NCBI GenBank assembly: GCA_003153655.1
Contig: PMAK01000244.1
Coordinates: forward strand, 173-7,202
Reading direction: 5' to 3'
Length of the DNA: 7,030 bases
DNA from: Phycisphaerales bacterium
Lineage (GTDB): Bacteria > Planctomycetota > Phycisphaerae > Tepidisphaerales > Tepidisphaeraceae
Shown one piece after another: positions 5,533 to 7,030 of the stretch (position 1 is the first letter of the stretch; every line of letters starts with the position of its first letter). A model generated the notes under the pieces. It was not told the DNA's origin. It made no database searches and saw nothing but the letters and a program-made list of their open reading frames with translations. The position numbers and the translations under genes are program-made.

Positions 5533-6011
5533 CGACCTCTCTCCACGTCATGAAGTCTCACGTCAATAGACCACGGACCGGCTCCAACGACAAGCAGGAA
5601 CAGGAGACAAAAGATCATGGAGAAATCCGCCCGCGCCTCATGAAGTGTGCTCCAAAGCCCATACTGCTGGAGCTTTGGCAACGAAAATCCCCAAACTGGA
5701 TGGCCGACGAGCACGGGAAGCTTGGTCGAGATGATTGCAACGGTCATGCTGATTAAGAGCATGATAGATGCCAGGCGCGTTAGCAGTCCCGCCAGCAGCA
5801 GGATGCCGCCAACCAATTCACACGCGCCGACGAACGGACCGAAGAAATGCGGGTTGGGAATGCCGATCTTTTCAAATCGACCCGCGCCGAGCATGTCGGG
5901 AAAGAGAAATTTCTGTATGCCTTCGGAGAGGAATATCCCTCCTGTCAGCAGTCGGATGAGAATTGTCGCCGAGGGAGCTTTTGTGGCCGCGAGCTTTTGA
6001 AGAATCGCCAT
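5529..6011 (-). CDS. DoxX family membrane protein
   Basis: A 160-residue integral membrane protein of the DoxX family. Four hydrophobic segments lie at about 16-37 (ILIRLLTGGIFLSEGIQKF), 57-77 (GPFVGACELVGGILLLAGLL), 79-98 and 130-147. The motifs FEKIGIPNP (46-54), HEARADF (124-130) and GPWSID (145-150) are typical. DoxX-like proteins are small inner-membrane proteins linked in different bacteria to quinone or thiol redox and oxidative stress; the exact function is unknown here. The frame is open further upstream to an ATG at 6116, but the ATG at 6011 is chosen: AAAGGAGG (minus strand, 6024-6017) lies 5 nt before it, and the longer version would run into the porin gene and add a non-family N-terminus. 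It begins 37 nt after the porin stop and its TGA overlaps the chrA ATG. Confidence 0.9.
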   Translation of the reverse strand: MAILQKLAATKAPSATILIRLLTGGIFLSEGIQKFLFPDMLGAGRFEKIGIPNPHFFGPFVGACELVGGILLLAGLLTRLASIMLLISMTVAIISTKLPVLVGHPVWGFSLPKLQQYGLWSTLHEARADFSMIFCLLFLLVVGAGPWSIDVRLHDVERGR

Positions 6012-6016
6012 GTTGT

Positions 6017-6024
6017 CCTCCTTT
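6017..6024 (-). promoter_or_regulatory. Strong ribosome binding site of doxX
   Basis: AAAGGAGG on the minus strand, 5 nt from the ATG at 6011. It decides the start in favour of 160 aa over the 195-codon frame from 6116. Confidence 0.75.
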
Positions 6025-6048
6025 GCCCTTAGCCGGGATATTGATGGC

Positions 6049-7030
6049 CTAGAAAGTGAACTGAACCCGTAGCGTGGCCACCAGTGAGTTGGGATACGTG
6101 CCGCCCGGGTGAACAATGTATTGGAAGTCCGGCTGGACGAAAGCCCAGGGACACAACTGCCATTGGTAAAACGTCTCTAGGGCAAGTTCATATGGATGCG
6201 GTAGTGCGGCCTGCGGGGTGATATGCGCGTATTGGGGGCTGAAGCCGACGATGTCGTTTGGCCGGGCGTCGAAGGCGCCCGTCCAGGTGACGCCGCCGCC
6301 GATATGACGGTCGATCGGGTTGATATCGCTTTCCGTGCCGCCGTATTCAAGGAATGTCCGTACTCCTCGACCGTTGTCGGGTTCGCCGGCGGGTTGCCAA
6401 ATAGTCTGGTTAAAGATTCCGTAATAGCCGTAAGTGCCTTGTTGCTGCGATCCGTCGAAGCGCGTGAAGCTTCCGGTGTCTCCCCAAGCGCCAATCTTTA
6501 GGTTGCCCGCAAGCCCGAGCAACGGTGTCGCGTGCCACTTAATGCCGGTTTCGGCGATGAGAAACGTACCGAATTGGGCAGGTTGAATTTTGGCGGGATC
6601 GCCCACGAAATCGCCAAATCGATCAGAACGATTCGCATAATAGGCGCCGAGGCTGGCGTAATAGAAATCGTTGGGGGTGAAGAAGAGATTGACGGAGGGC
6701 ATCGGATCGGGCGTGGTGGGAAACATGAAGATCGTTGGGCTGACCTGTGTCGAACTGTTGATGAACGGCAGGCCATTGTCGATTACGCTGAACTCGGTGT
6801 TGGCGTCTATCTTGCCGACTTTTATACGAAGTTTGCCGTCTAACAGTTGCTGCTGATACCACAACTCGAAGATTTGAAGATATGGCGGTGAATTTTGCTT
6901 GTCGAATACCTGAAGATCGCCTACCAGATCGGTCGTCGGATTTCGAAACGCGTGGTCTTCCAAATCTACATAGAACTCACCGCCAGGCAAATGTAGCAAC
7001 TTTCCGGTGTCCAAGGCGACGTTCAAATCA
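6049..7030 (-). CDS. OprB-family carbohydrate-selective porin, 3' part
   Basis: The C-terminal ~327 residues of an outer-membrane beta-barrel porin; the 5' end, with signal peptide and perhaps ~100 residues, lies beyond the right edge. Features of the OprB family: LDTGKLLHLPGGEFYVDLED near the visible start, the ELWYQQQLLDGKLRIKVGKIDANTEF segment, NDFYYASLGAYY, then FLIAETGIKWH, GVRTFLEYGG, GGGVTWTGAFDARPNDIVGF, a late ELALETFYQWQLCPWAFVQPDFQYIVHPGG strand pair, and the end LRVQFTF with C-terminal Phe as required for barrel insertion. Members let sugars or other small solutes through the outer membrane. The internal TTG at 7026 is not a plausible start. The stop at 6049 is 37 nt from doxX, so it is probably first or early in the doxX-chrA operon. 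Substrate cannot be read from the sequence; an anionic or sugar substrate is inference. Confidence 0.92.
   Translation of the reverse strand, partial: DLNVALDTGKLLHLPGGEFYVDLEDHAFRNPTTDLVGDLQVFDKQNSPPYLQIFELWYQQQLLDGKLRIKVGKIDANTEFSVIDNGLPFINSSTQVSPTIFMFPTTPDPMPSVNLFFTPNDFYYASLGAYYANRSDRFGDFVGDPAKIQPAQFGTFLIAETGIKWHATPLLGLAGNLKIGAWGDTGSFTRFDGSQQQGTYGYYGIFNQTIWQPAGEPDNGRGVRTFLEYGGTESDINPIDRHIGGGVTWTGAFDARPNDIVGFSPQYAHITPQAALPHPYELALETFYQWQLCPWAFVQPDFQYIVHPGGTYPNSLVATLRVQFTF

Noticed and set aside
6012..6116. 35-codon N-terminal extension of the DoxX frame
   Set aside because: No family similarity, overlaps the porin end, and the AAAGGAGG site marks the start at 6011.
7024..7026. TTG as the start of the porin
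   Set aside because: The frame is open to the window edge and the family needs a signal peptide and more N-terminal strands, so the gene continues outside.

Overview
The window looks like chromosome of a Gram-negative bacterium. An outer-membrane OprB-type porin ends in the C-terminal Phe expected of a beta-barrel, and it sits beside inner-membrane carriers and multi-receiver signalling proteins. The lineage cannot be fixed from the sequence. A hybrid kinase with two trailing receivers next to a receiver-PP2C phosphatase is common in Planctomycetota/Verrucomicrobiota, Acidobacteriota and similar environmental groups, so that is only a weak suggestion.

Bases 1-3024, plus strand: a three-gene signalling operon. 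(i) The 3' part of a hybrid sensor histidine kinase (ATPase domain plus two receiver domains; its sensor and phospho-accepting His lie left of the window). (ii) A stand-alone receiver of 123 aa. (iii) A receiver / coiled-coil / SpoIIE-RsbU-type PP2C serine phosphatase of 420 aa. The gaps are 11 and 33 nt. The likely logic is signal -> kinase -> phosphorelay among four receiver domains -> control of a Ser/Thr phosphatase, which in known systems acts on an anti-anti-sigma factor (partner switching). No such partner is in the window.

Bases 3025-4366: a decayed spacer. It holds a 57-codon ORF of unknown nature, the minus-strand wreck of an IS630-family transposase (segments in three frames, central part missing, catalytic E and one D still visible), a set of hairpins ahead of that transposase, and the C-terminal third of an SRAP (YedK/HMCES-like) protein without its catalytic N-terminus. 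The SRAP remnant is joined almost directly to the end of chrA through a 43-codon ORF with ATGA overlaps on both sides.

Bases 4366-7030, minus strand: a compact operon read right to left. It encodes an OprB-family porin (5' end outside the window), a DoxX-family membrane protein, and a full-length two-domain ChrA chromate transporter. doxX and chrA overlap by ATGA. The set suggests an envelope transport/oxyanion-stress unit. The signalling operon and this operon converge on the decayed spacer.

I do not see a clearly new biological system. The most interesting points are the porin-DoxX-ChrA grouping, the four-receiver relay ending in a PP2C phosphatase, and the layered scars (SRAP truncation, transposon decay, perfect 16-bp palindrome at a frameshift) between the two operons. 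No tRNA, rRNA, CRISPR array or convincing rho-independent terminator was seen.
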